Positions 5,501-5,543 of a DNA stretch of 5,543 bases are shown here, one piece after another; positions within the stretch are counted from its first letter, which is position 1, and every line of letters begins with the position of its first letter. Below the pieces are notes generated by a model. The model had not been told where the DNA came from. It did no database searches and saw only the letters and a list, made by a program, of their open reading frames with translations. The DNA is from Candidatus Krumholzibacteriia bacterium. GTDB taxonomy: Bacteria; Krumholzibacteriota; Krumholzibacteriia; LZORAL124-64-63. The translations under genes were made by a program, and so were the position numbers. Location of the stretch: NCBI GenBank assembly GCA_028718575.1, contig JAQULN010000220.1, positions 1 to 5,543 of the forward strand, written 5' to 3'.

Positions 5501-5543
5501 ATATGTTGCGCGCAACAATATTGTTGCAACATATTTGCTGCAA
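5501..5543. promoter_or_regulatory. Overlapping GTTGC/GCAAC palindromes: operator array upstream of the regulator
   Basis: Four dyads overlap in 43 bp: GTTGCGCGCAAC (5505-5516, perfect), GCAACAATATTGTTGC (5512-5527, perfect), TGTTGCAACA (5522-5531, perfect) and TTGCTGCAA (5535-5543, odd-centred and cut by the window edge). In addition, ATATGTTGC (5501-5509) and GCAACATAT (5526-5534) are inverted repeats. The array starts 33 bp upstream of the regulator start codon and is A+T-richer than its surroundings. A weak - strand promoter (TTGCAA 5529-5524, CATATC 5505-5500, 18-bp spacer) would lie inside it. Inference: binding sites for a dimeric HTH protein, most simply the regulator itself acting as autorepressor, or enhancer sites for a divergent sigma-54 promoter to the right. 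Confidence 0.65.

Overview
The window is compact, G+C-rich bacterial chromosome (roughly two thirds G+C by eye), with strong Shine-Dalgarno sites and no plasmid, phage or transposase genes. The protein set is an OPT-family transporter, a PepT-type peptidase, a secreted Cys-repeat protein, a membrane-anchored protein with a 'KKWLMGCGLGCL' N-terminus, and a PAS/sigma-54 activator. It suggests a Gram-negative-type organism with a sigma-54 network, perhaps Planctomycetes, Acidobacteria or another deep-branching group. The phylum cannot be fixed from this sequence alone.

Left part (1-2383, + strand): the C-terminal part of an OPT-family oligopeptide transporter runs in from the left edge. A 11-bp-stem hairpin follows, then a complete tripeptide aminopeptidase gene (pepT) whose M20 metal ligands are all visible. 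Together they form a peptide uptake and hydrolysis pair. The hairpin and a weak promoter candidate between them leave open whether they are cotranscribed.

Middle (2384-3168): directly behind the pepT stop codon lies a 170-bp nested imperfect palindrome (2388-2557), almost exactly flanked by a 9-bp direct repeat. It looks like a MITE-like insertion or a very large intergenic hairpin. Next is a small secreted protein (2680-3093) built on a five-residue Cys-Asp repeat with 11 cysteines in the mature part. A GC-rich bidirectional hairpin (3107-3137) separates it from the convergent genes on the right.

Right part (3169-5543, - strand): a regulator gene (4103-5467) codes for an N-terminal PAS domain, an intact sigma-54-interacting AAA+ domain (GESGTGK, GAYTGA, LFLDE) and a Fis-type helix-turn-helix, but no receiver domain. 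It is followed 67 bp downstream by a single-pass membrane protein of unknown family (3169-4035), probably in the same operon. Upstream of the regulator, at the window edge, is a dense cluster of overlapping GTTGC/GCAAC palindromes (5501-5543) that looks like an operator array, possibly autoregulatory or shared with a divergent gene outside the window.

The most unusual items are the 170-bp palindrome with its flanking repeat, the Cys-Asp pentad-repeat secreted protein, and the GTTGC/GCAAC array. None of these amounts to a proven new system.
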